DNA from: Pseudofrankia inefficax
Lineage (GTDB): Bacteria > Actinomycetota > Actinomycetes > Frankiales > Frankiaceae
Assembly: GCF_000166135.1 (NCBI RefSeq)
Contig: NC_014666.1
Span: 744,001-808,000 of the forward strand
Direction: 5' to 3'
Length of the DNA: 64,000 nt
Shown: in pieces, positions 16,372 through 25,037 of the stretch
Position numbering within the stretch: the stretch's first letter is position 1
How the letters are laid out: each line of letters starts with the position of its first letter
Program-made: the position numbers and the translations under genes
Notes under the pieces: generated by a model
Seen by the model: the letters and a program-made list of their open reading frames with translations, nothing else
What the model was told of the DNA's origin: nothing
Databases searched by the model: none

Positions 16372-17832
16372 TCAGACGTTGACCTGGCCGTTGAAGACGA
16401 AGGTCCGCTTGCCTACCTGGACACGGGTGCCGGAGACCAACGGGGCCGGCTGGTTCGGCTCCAGCGGGGTCCACACGGTCGCCTCGGGCGGGGCGATGTA
16501 GGTGCCGTTCGCCGAGCCGCGGTCGGTGATCACCGCGTCCCAGCCGCTCAGGGTGATGACGGCGTGCACCCGGGAGACCGCGCTCTCGCCGTCCTCGACG
16601 GCCAGCGGCCGGGCCTTCCCGGCCCGCACGGCGTCGTCCCGGTCGGGCTGGCGGCCGATCACCAGGTCGATGTCGAGCGGGATCGTCTGGCCGTCGTCGA
16701 AGACCAGGACACCGATCGACGGGCGCGGCCGCCACACCGACTGGCCCTCCTGCGCCGACAGCGACGCGCCGCAGTCGGCGCAGTACGGGGCCTGCGGGTG
16801 GTTGAAGTGCCCGTTCGGGCACAGCACGCCCTCGACCTGCGCCTGGCCGTTGTCCGGCAACATCGTCGGCGCGTCGTCGTCCTCGATCAGGTCCGAGACC
16901 GTGAACGTCTGGCCCGGCAGCTGGGTCAGCGCCTCGCTGTCGTCGTCCTCGGTCAGCTCGCCGTGCGCGCGGGCGTCGTCGTGGTGGGCCGCGCCTCCCA
17001 CCGGGCGGGCGAGCTCGGTCGGCGGATCCTCGTCGTACTCGTCGAACTCCAGCTCGTCGAAGTCGGCGGCCTGGGTCGGCTCGGAGCCGGACTGCGCCCG
17101 GTGCGCCTGCTCCTCCTTGGTCAGCAGCGGGGCCAGCGGCGGCGGGGCGACCGACTGCTGCTCGGGGATCCGGTCGGCCGGCAGCGGGATGCGCTCCGCG
17201 GCGGTCGCCGGCTCCCGGGGCGAGCCGTAGTTGGACAGCAGGTCGCCGGCGGCCGACCGCGGGGTCGGCAGCGGAGCGTCCCGAGCCGGCAGCAGGCTCG
17301 CGCCGACGCCGGGCACCGCGCCGACCCGCAGGTCGAGCGGGAAGCCGAGACCGGTGCCCGTCACCTCGGAGCCCTCGCCGCCGGGCCGGCCGGAGCCGTC
17401 GGACAGGTCGCTCGGGGCGATGTGCAGGTGGGTGATGCCGTCCGGCAGCAGCCGGTCCACCCAGGTGGCCGACTCGACTCCGGACAGGGTGATCGGGCTG
17501 GAGCCCCCGGCCGCGACGTCCATCGCGCCATGCACCAGCGCGGCGATCCGCTCGCCGATGGCGGTCAGCAACGCGAAGTCCGGCACGTCCTCGGGGTCCG
17601 CGGCGGCGAGCAGGCCGGCGACCCGGCGAACCAGGCGACGGCCGGTGCTCGCCGTGTCACCCGGCTCGGCGGCGACCTCGGCGCACAGGTCGAGCAGCCG
17701 GCGGGCTGTGTCAGCCGTCCGTGGCCGGCCCACCCTGGCGACGATGAGGACACCGGGAAGTCGGACCACCACGCCGGTCTCCTGGCCGCGGCCCGCCTCC
17801 ACGACCACCCGGAAACGGTCCAGTCCCACCAT
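16372..17832 (-). CDS. FHA-domain protein with zinc ribbon
   Basis: Protein of 486 residues. A conserved N-terminal region of about 150 residues has no name I recognise. A long acidic low-complexity linker follows (DEYDEDPPTELARP, LTEDDDSEALTQLPG, LIEDDDAPTMLPD) with Thr residues in acidic surroundings that could be kinase sites. Next is a zinc ribbon CPNGHFNHPQAPYCADCG, then a C-terminal FHA domain with IGRQPDRDD, SRVHAVI and DRGSANGTYI, which binds phosphothreonine. GGAGGGG before ATG 17832 fixes the start. It is probably a Ser/Thr-kinase signalling adaptor. It follows a 76-residue gene on the same strand. Confidence 0.88.
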   Translation of the reverse strand: MVGLDRFRVVVEAGRGQETGVVVRLPGVLIVARVGRPRTADTARRLLDLCAEVAAEPGDTASTGRRLVRRVAGLLAAADPEDVPDFALLTAIGERIAALVHGAMDVAAGGSSPITLSGVESATWVDRLLPDGITHLHIAPSDLSDGSGRPGGEGSEVTGTGLGFPLDLRVGAVPGVGASLLPARDAPLPTPRSAAGDLLSNYGSPREPATAAERIPLPADRIPEQQSVAPPPLAPLLTKEEQAHRAQSGSEPTQAADFDELEFDEYDEDPPTELARPVGGAAHHDDARAHGELTEDDDSEALTQLPGQTFTVSDLIEDDDAPTMLPDNGQAQVEGVLCPNGHFNHPQAPYCADCGASLSAQEGQSVWRPRPSIGVLVFDDGQTIPLDIDLVIGRQPDRDDAVRAGKARPLAVEDGESAVSRVHAVITLSGWDAVITDRGSANGTYIAPPEATVWTPLEPNQPAPLVSGTRVQVGKRTFVFNGQVNV

Positions 17833-18183
17833 CGTTCCCCTCCGCGCCCGTCGGACCGACGGTGGCCGGCCCTCGCCGCCCGGGCCTTGGGGCGGCCCGG
17901 GCTGTCGTTGCGTGCTCGATCCGTGTGCTGCCGCCGCGCCGCCGGCCCGTTCCCGGGTGGCGCCGACGGCGTCACGCGGGCACCCTGCTCGACTCACCCG
18001 GCCCTGGGCGCGTGCGATCTTCAGGGATCAGGTTATCGGTCCGACGAGCGGTTTTCCGTATCTTCCACCGTCGGCCGCCCGGGCGGATGCTGTCGGCTGC
18101 ACGCCAGCGCGCCGACGGGGTGCCGGCACGGTCGTGGGATGCCGGCGCGGGTGTGGGGTGCCGGCGCGGTTGTGGGGCGCCGG
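17833..18183. other. Intergenic region with tandem repeats, between FHA gene and 76-aa gene
   Basis: About 350 bases between two minus-strand genes. The right part holds 19-bp tandem repeats (18117-18192). No reading frame here looks coding. A promoter for the FHA gene is likely but not identified. Confidence 0.45.
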
Positions 18184-18192
18184 TCAGCCGGT
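18117..18192. repeat. 19-bp tandem repeat, about 4 units
   Basis: Units start at 18117, 18136, 18155 and 18174 and follow the pattern GGGGTGCCGGCGCGGTTGT, the fourth being partial and reaching into the last codons and stop of the 76-residue gene. Such minisatellites change copy number by slippage. Confidence 0.7.
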
Positions 18193-18414
18193 GCCGTACG
18201 GGCCGGGGCGACCGGCCGGCGGGTAGCCGCCGGTGCCGTTCATGCCCGCGGGCATCGAGCCCGTCATCGAGTTGTTCATCCGAGGCTGCTCCGTCATCGC
18301 CTGGCTCACCTTGGACGCGATCGCCTCGGTCAGTCGGATTGCCTGGGTGAGCGAGAGGTTGAGCACGATCTCGCTGTCATCGGTCATCGCGAAACGCACC
18401 GATACATCCGCCAT
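18184..18414 (-). CDS. 76-residue protein of unknown function, FHA-gene neighbour
   Basis: Not recognised. The N-terminal 40 residues (MADVSVRFAMTDDSEIVLNL, then SLTQAIRLTEAIASKVSQAM) look like a short beta strand followed by an amphipathic helix. The C-terminal half is Pro/Gly/Met-rich and disordered (MPAGMNGTGGYPPAGRPGPYGTG). The Shine-Dalgarno GAGAGGA seven bases before ATG 18414 is strong, which supports a real gene. It has no signal peptide or membrane segment. It lies upstream of the FHA gene, so a link to the same signalling system is possible. Confidence 0.65.
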   Translation of the reverse strand: MADVSVRFAMTDDSEIVLNLSLTQAIRLTEAIASKVSQAMTEQPRMNNSMTGSMPAGMNGTGGYPPAGRPGPYGTG

Positions 18415-18758
18415 CTTGATTCCTCTCGATCGCCGTCCCCGATGTCGGGGCAGGCAACGCCCTGGATCCCCCCGATATGCCTCCGGGCGCGCACGACGGC
18501 CTGAGGCCCCGCCCGACGGCGGGACCGGCCGCGGGACGTGGTGACCGGCTCCACGATCCCCGACGGTGTCGGCAAGGATCCAGCGACCCCCCGGTTAGCC
18601 AGCCCGATTCGGCGGCCGATGATCGCCCATTGGACACCCTTGGTTATCGGTCACTCGCTCTGAGGTTTGAAATCGAGCGGGACGGCGCTGATCTGTTGTC
18701 ATTTCATGCCAGCTGGACACTGTGCGTTCCGCGCTTTGGAGGGGGTAGACGAGACTGC
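18415..18758. other. Divergent promoter region, no gene seen
   Basis: 344 bases between the leftward 76-residue gene and the rightward glycosyltransferase. It is somewhat less GC-rich near 18590-18720. I found no convincing -35/-10 pair, repeat or small gene; GGAGGGGG at 18737-18744 probably serves GTG 18759. Confidence 0.4.
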
Positions 18759-19655
18759 GTGACCGAGCACACCGTCAAGCCGGAGCGATACCCGGCCACC
18801 CACCCCACTTCCGAGGCCGCCGACGGCCCGCCCACCCATGGCGGCCCGGCCCAGACGGTCCGTCCCCGCGCCGCCGAGCCCGGGCCGCCCGCGGCAGCGG
18901 GACGGGACCAGCCGCTGGTGTCCGTGGTGATGCCGTGCCTGAACGAGCGTGACTCGGTCGGGCGCTGCGTCCGCGCGGCCCACGCGGGGCTCGCCGCGGC
19001 CGGGCTGCCAGGCGAGGTGGTCGTCGCCGACAACGGCTCCACCGACGACTCGCCGCGGGTCGCGGCACAGGCCGGAGCCTGGGTGGTGCGCGAACCGCGC
19101 CGCGGCTACGGCAACGCCTATCTGACCGGGTTCGCCGCCGCCCGCGGCCACTACCTGGTGATGGGTGACTCCGACTGCTCGTACGACTTCGGCGAGCTGC
19201 CCCGGCTGCTGGACCCGCTGCGCGCCGGGGGAGCCGACTACGTGCTCGGCTCCCGGTTCGCCGGCGACATCAGGCCCGGAGCGATGCCCTGGACCCACCG
19301 GCGGATCGGGAACCCGGTGCTCACCCGGATGCTCAACCACCTGTTCGGGCTGCGTACCACCGACGCGCACTCTGGCATGCGGGCGTTCACCCGCGCCGCC
19401 TACGAGCGGATGGCGCCGCGCCAGGGCGGAATGGAGCTGGCCTCCGAGCTGGTGGTCGCGGCGGCGGCCAGCGGGCTGCGGGTCAGGGAGGTACCGATCA
19501 CCTACCACCCGCGGGCGGGAACGTCGAAGCTGCACTCGCTGCGCGACGCGGCCCGTCATGTCCGCTTCATGGTCGGCTATGCCGCCCGCCTGCAGCGCAG
19601 GGATGCCGCCTGCCTGCACGCAGGGAAACTAAGTGGATCCGCGTCCGTAAACTGA
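18759..19655 (+). CDS. Family 2 glycosyltransferase, polyprenyl-phosphate mannosyltransferase (DPM)-like
   Basis: Enzyme of about 298 residues that probably moves a sugar from a nucleotide donor to polyprenyl phosphate. After a disordered Pro-rich start come the GT-A blocks VSVVMPCLNERDSVGRCV, VVVADNGSTDDSP, GYGNAYLTGFAAARG and the catalytic DSD in LVMGDSDCSYDF, then VLGSRFAG and the acceptor-side TTDAHSGMRAFTR. It has no C-terminal membrane part. Mannosyl-phosphoprenol is the donor of the protein mannosyltransferases encoded 7-11 kb downstream, so a functional link is plausible. GTG 18759 is chosen by composition; its Shine-Dalgarno is rather far. Five bases separate it from trpS. Confidence 0.82.
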   Translation: MTEHTVKPERYPATHPTSEAADGPPTHGGPAQTVRPRAAEPGPPAAAGRDQPLVSVVMPCLNERDSVGRCVRAAHAGLAAAGLPGEVVVADNGSTDDSPRVAAQAGAWVVREPRRGYGNAYLTGFAAARGHYLVMGDSDCSYDFGELPRLLDPLRAGGADYVLGSRFAGDIRPGAMPWTHRRIGNPVLTRMLNHLFGLRTTDAHSGMRAFTRAAYERMAPRQGGMELASELVVAAAASGLRVREVPITYHPRAGTSKLHSLRDAARHVRFMVGYAARLQRRDAACLHAGKLSGSASVN

Positions 19656-19660
19656 GCCCC

Positions 19661-20710
19661 GTGGCACACGAGGACGCGCGCGACGGCGCACGCCAGGGGC
19701 AGAAGGTCTCGCTCACCGGGATCAAGCCGACCGGCGAGCCGCATCTGGGCAACTACATCGGGGCGATCCGCCCGGCACTGGAGATGGCCTCGTCCTACGA
19801 GTCGATCTACTTCATCGCCGACTACCACGCGCTGACCTCGGTCCGGGACCGGGCCTCGCTGGCGGGCTGGACCCGGTCGGTGGGAGCGACCTGGGTCGCC
19901 CTCGGCCTGGACCCGAAGCAGACGATCTTCTACCGGCAGTCGGACGTACCGGAGATCTTCGAGCTGACCTGGGTGCTGTCCTGCGTCACCGGCAAGGGCC
20001 TGATGAACCGGGCCCACGCCTACAAGGCCGCCCGGGACCGCAACGCCGAGGCCGGCATCGCCGACCTGGACGCCGGCATCAACATGGGCCTGTTCAACTA
20101 CCCGGTGCTGATGGCCGTCGACATTCTGATCATGAACGCCGACGTGGTGCCGGTCGGACAGGACCAGGTCCAGCACCTGGAGATCGCGGCCGACGTCGCC
20201 GGGTCGTTCAACCACCTGTTCGGCGACGTCTACGCGCTGAAGATCCCGGAGGCGGTCACGCCGCCCGGCGACACCGGGCGGGTGCTGCCCGGCCTCGACG
20301 GCCGCAAGATGAGCAAGTCCTACGGCAACACCATCCCGCTGTTCGCCCCGGAGGCCCGGCTTCGCAAGCTGGTCCGATCGATCAAGAGCGACAGCACCCC
20401 GGTGGAGGAGCCGAAGGCCCCGGACACCTCGGCCGCCTTCCAGCTGTACGAGAACTTCGCCACGCCCGGGGACGTCGCCGACATGCGGCGCCGGCTCGAA
20501 GCGGGCGGAACCGGGTGGGGTGAGCTGAAGAACGCCCTGTTCGAGGCGATCAACACGCGGCTCACCCCGCTGCGCGAGCGCTACGAGGAGCTCATGGTTC
20601 CCGGCAGTGAGCTCGACACCATCCTCGCCGACGGCGCCGAGCAGGCCCGCGACCGCGCCCGGCCCGTGCTCGCCGGCGTCCGCCGCGCCATCGGCATCGA
20701 CGCTCTGTGA
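19661..20710 (+). CDS. trpS: Tryptophanyl-tRNA synthetase
   Basis: Class I synthetase of 349 residues charging tRNA-Trp. The HIGH-type motif is PHLGN at 27-31 in GIKPTGEPHLGNYIG and the second signature is KMSKS at 216-220 in GRKMSKSYGN. Other family blocks are MNRAHAYKA and VGQDQVQHLE. Length fits bacterial TrpS (about 330-350). The GTG start lies six bases after the stop of the glycosyltransferase gene, so it may be co-transcribed. Confidence 0.95.
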   Translation: MAHEDARDGARQGQKVSLTGIKPTGEPHLGNYIGAIRPALEMASSYESIYFIADYHALTSVRDRASLAGWTRSVGATWVALGLDPKQTIFYRQSDVPEIFELTWVLSCVTGKGLMNRAHAYKAARDRNAEAGIADLDAGINMGLFNYPVLMAVDILIMNADVVPVGQDQVQHLEIAADVAGSFNHLFGDVYALKIPEAVTPPGDTGRVLPGLDGRKMSKSYGNTIPLFAPEARLRKLVRSIKSDSTPVEEPKAPDTSAAFQLYENFATPGDVADMRRRLEAGGTGWGELKNALFEAINTRLTPLRERYEELMVPGSELDTILADGAEQARDRARPVLAGVRRAIGIDAL

Positions 20711-20714
20711 ACCT

Positions 20715-20734
20715 CGGCCCGCGAGGGCGGGCCG
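20715..20734. terminator. Hairpin between convergent trpS and YdcF-like genes
   Basis: CGGCCCGC-GAGG-GCGGGCCG is a perfect 8-bp GC stem with a four-base loop, filling the 25-base gap between two converging genes. It could end transcription in both directions. Confidence 0.6.
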
Positions 20735-20735
20735 G

Positions 20736-21350
20736 TCAGCAGGAGCGCTGGAGCGTCAGGGCCTTCAGGGTGGCGGCCCACTCGTAGGCGACCATGTAGG
20801 CCCAGGTCGGGCGGTTCGGAGGGTCGACGCCCATTACCCGCACGCTGCCGTCGTAGCAGCGGCTCAGCCGCAGCCGGGCGCGGGTGTCCTGGGGCGTGGA
20901 GGTGATCACGATGATCGACCGCCAGCCTCGGGCCCGGGCGGTCGCGCCCGTCCAGCGAGCCTCGCCCTGGGTGGTCAGCGGCTTCGGATGGAAGCAGAGG
21001 ACCTCGACACCGGGGATGGTGTCCGGCGGGCAGGGATCGGACGGCGTCGGCTGGGAGACGGCCAGCACCGGGGCGTAGCCGTTGCGGGCCAGGGTCACCG
21101 CCAGGTCGAGCCGCCCGGCGCTGCCGGCGAACATCACGATCGCGTCGACGGGCACCGGAGCGTCCCGTTTCGGGAACACGTACAGCTTCGCGGTCGTCAG
21201 CAGGAAGCCGACGATGAGCAGCCCGGCCGTGCTGCGCAGCAGCCGGCGCCGCCGCAGCCCGCGTGGCGCCGGGCCGGGGGGCGTCCCCGGGGCGACGGGT
21301 GTCGGCGCCTCCCGGACGCCAGGCAGCGCCGCGGTCGGTCCGGCCGGCAT
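20736..21350 (-). CDS. YdcF/ElyC-type (DUF218-like) membrane-anchored protein
   Basis: Protein of 204 residues. A Pro-rich cytoplasmic start and an Arg cluster precede one membrane helix (STAGLLIVGFLLTTAKLYVF). The remaining part has the DUF218 pattern: VDAIVMFAGSAGRLDLAV, YAPVLAVSQ, TTQGEARWTGATARARGW and SIIVITSTPQDTRARLRLSRC. Members of this group (SanA, ElyC, YdcF) are linked to envelope biogenesis. GGGAGG before ATG 21350 fixes the start. It lies downstream of the periplasmic-binding-like gene on the same strand, with a 130-base gap. Confidence 0.75.
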   Translation of the reverse strand: MPAGPTAALPGVREAPTPVAPGTPPGPAPRGLRRRRLLRSTAGLLIVGFLLTTAKLYVFPKRDAPVPVDAIVMFAGSAGRLDLAVTLARNGYAPVLAVSQPTPSDPCPPDTIPGVEVLCFHPKPLTTQGEARWTGATARARGWRSIIVITSTPQDTRARLRLSRCYDGSVRVMGVDPPNRPTWAYMVAYEWAATLKALTLQRSC

Positions 21351-21480
21351 CGCCACCTCCCAGCTCTCCTGCTCGCACCAAGTACAACCGCTCGGCCCCA
21401 TGGTCGCCCGGTGTGGCGCGGTCTCGGCGAGCCCCGGCGGTCTCCCGGTGGTCAGGACGGGACCGGGGGCGCGAGCCGGG

Positions 21481-22587
21481 TCAGTGGTAGGTGCGCGGGG
21501 TGAAGCCGGGGTTGGCGGTGCGGGCCTGCCAGCGCGGGTGGGCGAACCGGGCGCGGGCACCCTCGCGGGGCCAGACAGTCCAGGAGGCGCCGGACTGCCA
21601 CTGCACGATCGGGATCTGGTGACCGACCTGCAGGCCCGTCGTCTCGTCGAGGCGGAACCGGCCGAGCAGCGTCGTGGTGTCCATGCCCCGGGCGGCGGCG
21701 AGTACCGCCGAGTCGTCGACCGTGCCGGCCCGGCGGATGCACGCGCCCAGGATGAGCCCGGACACGTAGGTCCAGGCGGCGGTCGCCGTGGGCGGGGTGC
21801 CGTGCAGCGCGTGGAACTCGCCGGTGAACTGCCAGGCCGTCGGCCCGGTGGCGGTCTCGGCCTTGCTGTCCGGCAGCCAGCTGCCCGGGGCGAGCAGGCC
21901 GTCACTGGCGTCGCCGAAGCTCGTGGCGACCTGGGTGCTGACGGCGGTGGAGAACGCCGCGGCCCGCCAGGGCCGGCGCAGCAGGGCGCTGGCGGCCGTC
22001 AGCTCGTCGTCGGGGCCGGCGTGCACGATCAGCACGTCGGCCGACGGCAGCCGGCTGGCCGCGAGAGCCGCCTGGCCGGGGCCGAACGTGCTGGTCGTGA
22101 CGTCGAAGCCGAGCGAGCGGCCCGCCGCCTTGATGCTTGCCGTGGTCTCGACCGCGAAGTCGCCGGCCGCGAGCAGCACGGCCGCCTTGCGCGCGGTCCG
22201 GTCCGCGGACCGGACCAGCGCGAGCACCTGGCGCGGCCACGTCGACGAGGGCGCGGCCACGTTGATGACCTTGGGGTACGTCTGCCGCATGAACCGGGTG
22301 ATCGGCGCGCCGACGTTGAACACGACTCTGTCGGTCGCGGCGACGGCGGCCAGCGCCGCGCGCCGGCCGAACGGGCCGAGGATGGCCGCCGGCCGCCCGG
22401 CCGCGGCGGTGCGCATGGCCGCGGCGGGATCCGGGTACGCGTCGTAGGCCGTCACGCTGATGTCGGTCCAGGGCAGGGGCACGTGCTCGTCCCGCGCCCA
22501 CAGTGTCAGGCCGCGCAGGCTGGCCAGGCCCTGCGCCGCGTCGGGACCGGTGAGAGGCGTGACAAGTGCGACGGTCAGAGCGGTCAT
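21481..22587 (-). CDS. Periplasmic-binding-protein-like (Peripla_BP_6-type) protein without signal peptide
   Basis: Protein of 368 residues with the two-lobed fold of branched-chain amino-acid binding proteins: TALTVALVTPLTGPDAAQGLASL, AAILGPFGRRAAL, VVFNVGAPITRF, KAAVLLAAGDFAV, LPSADVLIVHAGPDDEL and a C-terminal WTYVSGLILGACIRRAG. Unlike transported binding proteins, it starts directly at the first beta strand and shows no signal peptide or lipobox. It may be a cytoplasmic sensor or a mis-started gene; ATG 22587 and ATG 22593 are the candidates and neither has a clear Shine-Dalgarno. No ABC permease is nearby. Ligand unknown. Confidence 0.7.
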   Translation of the reverse strand: MTALTVALVTPLTGPDAAQGLASLRGLTLWARDEHVPLPWTDISVTAYDAYPDPAAAMRTAAAGRPAAILGPFGRRAALAAVAATDRVVFNVGAPITRFMRQTYPKVINVAAPSSTWPRQVLALVRSADRTARKAAVLLAAGDFAVETTASIKAAGRSLGFDVTTSTFGPGQAALAASRLPSADVLIVHAGPDDELTAASALLRRPWRAAAFSTAVSTQVATSFGDASDGLLAPGSWLPDSKAETATGPTAWQFTGEFHALHGTPPTATAAWTYVSGLILGACIRRAGTVDDSAVLAAARGMDTTTLLGRFRLDETTGLQVGHQIPIVQWQSGASWTVWPREGARARFAHPRWQARTANPGFTPRTYH

Positions 22588-22810
22588 CGGCATCCGTGTA
22601 GCAAGCGACCCATGGAAAGTGGCATCCCCGATGGTGGCAGGGCGGCCAGATCCCGAGGATCTGGCCACACGAGGACCGCCACTCACGACCCATAGGATCT
22701 ACGAGGCGCGCGAACAGCCGTCCGTCCGAAGGGTATCCCGGGCCTCCACAGGCCTGTGAAGGCAGGTGCTCTGGCCTTGGACGAGGTGATCAGGTGGCAG
22801 AGGTGACGAC

Positions 22811-23653
22811 GTGAGTGGCGCGAACGCGCGGGCGAAGGACACCGGCCGCAAGGGGGATCCGCCGCCACCGCCGGAGCCGCTGGACATCGAGATCATCGAC
22901 AGCCACTGCCATCTCGACCTGATGGACGCCGCCCCGGCCGACGCGGTCGCCGCGGCGCGGGCGGTCGGCATCCGGCGGATGGTGACGGTCGGCGTGGACC
23001 TGGCGACGAGCCGGTGGCAGGCCGAGGTCGCCGCCGAGCTCGCGGACGTCTACGCCGCGGTCGCGATCCATCCCAACGAGGCGGCCCGCGGGGTCGACGA
23101 GGCGACCTTCACCGAGCTGACCGCCCTCGCCCGGCGGCCCGAGGTCCGGGCGGTCGGGGAGACCGGGCTCGACTACTTCCGCACCCCGCCGGAGCAGCAC
23201 GCGGCCCAGCAGGCGAGCTTCCGTCGCCACATCGCGATCGCGAAGGAGACCGGCCGGCCGTTGATGATCCACGACCGGGAGGCGCACGACGACACGCTGC
23301 GCATCCTGGCCGAGGAGGGCGCGCCGGCGACGGTCGTCTTCCACGCGTTCTCCGGCGACGCCGAGCTGGCGAAGGCCTGCGCGGCGGCCGGCTACGTGAT
23401 GTCGTTCGCCGGCAACGTCACCTTCAAGAACGCCGAGCAGCTGCGCGAGGCCGCGGCCGTGGCCCCGCGCGAGCTCCTGCTGGTCGAGACCGACGCGCCG
23501 TTCCTGACCCCGATGCCGTTCCGAGGCCGGCCGAACGGCCCCTACCTGGTGCCGCTGACGCTGCGCGCCATCGCCGAGGTGCGTGGCGAGGCTGTCGACG
23601 AGCTGGCCGCGACCGTGGCCGCGACCGCCGAGCGCGTCTTCGGGCCCTGGTAG
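22811..23653 (+). CDS. tatD: TatD-family metal-dependent hydrolase (DNase)
   Basis: Protein of 280 residues. Metal ligands are seen in order: HCHLD near the N-terminus, Glu in VGETGLDYF, His in [11 protein letters not shown], His in VFHAFSGD and Asp in ETDAPFLTP. TatD enzymes are 3'-5' exonucleases or deoxyribonucleases used in DNA repair. It starts at GTG 22811 and is followed ten bases later by rsmA. The tatD-rsmA order is conserved in actinobacteria, where rpfB often lies between them; here rpfB is absent. Confidence 0.92.
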   Translation: MSGANARAKDTGRKGDPPPPPEPLDIEIIDSHCHLDLMDAAPADAVAAARAVGIRRMVTVGVDLATSRWQAEVAAELADVYAAVAIHPNEAARGVDEATFTELTALARRPEVRAVGETGLDYFRTPPEQHAAQQASFRRHIAIAKETGRPLMIHDREAHDDTLRILAEEGAPATVVFHAFSGDAELAKACAAAGYVMSFAGNVTFKNAEQLREAAAVAPRELLLVETDAPFLTPMPFRGRPNGPYLVPLTLRAIAEVRGEAVDELAATVAATAERVFGPW

Positions 23654-23663
23654 ACCGGCCGAC

Positions 23664-24692
23664 GTGGCAGAGGCTGGAGCCAGACCGCGGGGCACCGCGC
23701 TGACGGCCGGGCCCGGGGACGGGCTGCTGTCGGCGGCCGACATCCGGGCGATCGCGGCCGCCCTGGACCTGCGACCGACGAAGCGGCGCGGGCAGAACTT
23801 CCTGGTTGACCCGAACACGGTCCGCCGGCTGGTACGGCTGGCCGGCATCGGGCCGGACGACGTCGTCCTGGAGGTGGGCCCGGGGATCGGCTCGCTCACG
23901 CTCGGCCTGCTCGGGGCCGCGCGCCGGGTGCTCGCCGTCGAGGTCGACCCGGCTCTGGCCGCCGCCCTGCCGGCGACCGCCGCCGCCCGGCTGGACCCGG
24001 CGACGGCGGGACGGCTGACCGTGCTGACCAGGGACGCGCTGCGTCTCGTCCCCGCCGACCTGCCCGGTGAGCCCGACCAACCCATCGGCGCCGCCGGCCC
24101 TGCCAGCGCGTCCGGCGTCGCCGGCCCTGCCAGCGGTGCGGGCGCGGGCAGCCCTGGCGGCGCGGCTGGGGCTCCGACGGTGCTGGCCGCCAATCTGCCT
24201 TACAACATCGCCGTTCCGCTGTTGCTCGGGCTGCTGGAACGGTTTCCGTCGCTGGAGCGTGGCCTGGTGATGGTCCAGGCCGAGGTCGCCGACCGGCTGA
24301 CCTCCCCACCCGGCGGGCGGGTCTACGGGGTGCCGAGCGTCAAGCTCGCGTGGTACGCCGGGTCGCGCTCGGCCGGGGCGGTGCCGAGGTCGGTGTTCTG
24401 GCCGGTGCCGAACGTCGACTCCGGCCTGGTCGCCTTCACCCGCCGGCCAGCCCCGGCACCGTCGGAGCTGCGCGCTGACGTCTTCGCGGCGATCGACGCC
24501 GCCTTCGCCCAGCGCCGCAAGACCCTGCGCACCGCGCTCGCCGGCTGGGCCGGTTCGCCCGCCGCCGTCGACCGGCTGACCCGCGCCGCCGGCGTCGATC
24601 CCGGTGCCCGCGGCGAGACCCTCGACATCGCCGCCTACTGCCGGCTGGCCGCCGCCCGCGCCGAGGCCGCGACCACGCCGAACCCGCCCTGA
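23664..24692 (+). CDS. rsmA: 16S rRNA (A1518/A1519) dimethyltransferase RsmA/KsgA
   Basis: Methyltransferase of 342 residues modifying two adenines of helix 45 of 16S rRNA. The start region [10 protein letters not shown] is diagnostic; motif I is [12 protein letters not shown], the catalytic motif IV is NLPYN, and the C-terminal [12 protein letters not shown] block is intact. It is about 60 residues longer than most KsgA proteins, largely because of an Ala/Gly/Ser/Pro insertion (around residues 135-170) just before NLPYN. GTG 23664 is chosen because it follows the tatD stop closely and the frame before it is inside tatD. Confidence 0.93.
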   Translation: MAEAGARPRGTALTAGPGDGLLSAADIRAIAAALDLRPTKRRGQNFLVDPNTVRRLVRLAGIGPDDVVLEVGPGIGSLTLGLLGAARRVLAVEVDPALAAALPATAAARLDPATAGRLTVLTRDALRLVPADLPGEPDQPIGAAGPASASGVAGPASGAGAGSPGGAAGAPTVLAANLPYNIAVPLLLGLLERFPSLERGLVMVQAEVADRLTSPPGGRVYGVPSVKLAWYAGSRSAGAVPRSVFWPVPNVDSGLVAFTRRPAPAPSELRADVFAAIDAAFAQRRKTLRTALAGWAGSPAAVDRLTRAAGVDPGARGETLDIAAYCRLAAARAEAATTPNPP

Positions 24693-24732
24693 GCCGCATT
24701 CCTGATCTTCAGGCCAGGCCGCCGCCCCGAAT

Positions 24733-24801
24733 CCCATACCCAACTGGCCATCTTCGGTCGATCTCAGGCGCCTGATCGGTCATGATCGCTAGCCGGGTAT
24801 G
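24733..24801. repeat. 69-bp palindromic element, family B copy 1
   Basis: Arms CCATACCC and GGGTATGG bound 69 bases; inner arms CTGGCCATC and GATCGCTAG pair imperfectly, and the centre CAGGCGCCTG is itself a perfect palindrome. Copies of exactly the same length lie at 33051 and 33155. Confidence 0.75.
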
Positions 24802-24847
24802 GATAAAGGGCGCCTATGCCTGGTCCGGCCAGGTCCTCCCGCCGACT

Positions 24848-24922
24848 TGATCGCCGTTTCAGCCCTCACGTGGTCACAAAACCGCTGCGGTTACAGCCAT
24901 ACGAGGGCGAAGACGGCGATCT
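24848..24922. repeat. 75-bp palindromic element, family A copy 2
   Basis: Left arm TGATCGCCGTTTCAGCCCT, right arm containing GAGGGCGAAGACGGCGATC. It is the same length and layout as copies at 7044, 32926 and 49033, and lies 46 bases from a family B element. Confidence 0.8.
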
Positions 24923-24965
24923 TGCCGGCCTCGGGACGAGGCGAACGTTGCCAGATATGGCGCTG

Positions 24966-24985
24966 GCCGCCAGAGGGCTGGCGGC
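24966..24985. terminator. Hairpin between convergent rsmA and rsmI
   Basis: GCCGCCAG-AGGG-CTGGCGGC is a perfect 8-bp stem with a four-base loop and no T-run. Its place between tail-to-tail genes suggests a bidirectional terminator. Confidence 0.45.
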
Positions 24986-25037
24986 TGGGTAAAGCTCCCG
25001 CAACGCCGTGTGGTCGACGGACCGGGCCGAGTGCTGG

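Larger units (their letters stand above)
24693..25037. other. Convergent intergenic region with two palindromic elements
   Basis: 345 bases between rsmA and rsmI. It holds a family B element (24733-24801), a family A element (24848-24922) and a terminator-like hairpin (24966-24985). No coding frame is credible. Confidence 0.6.
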
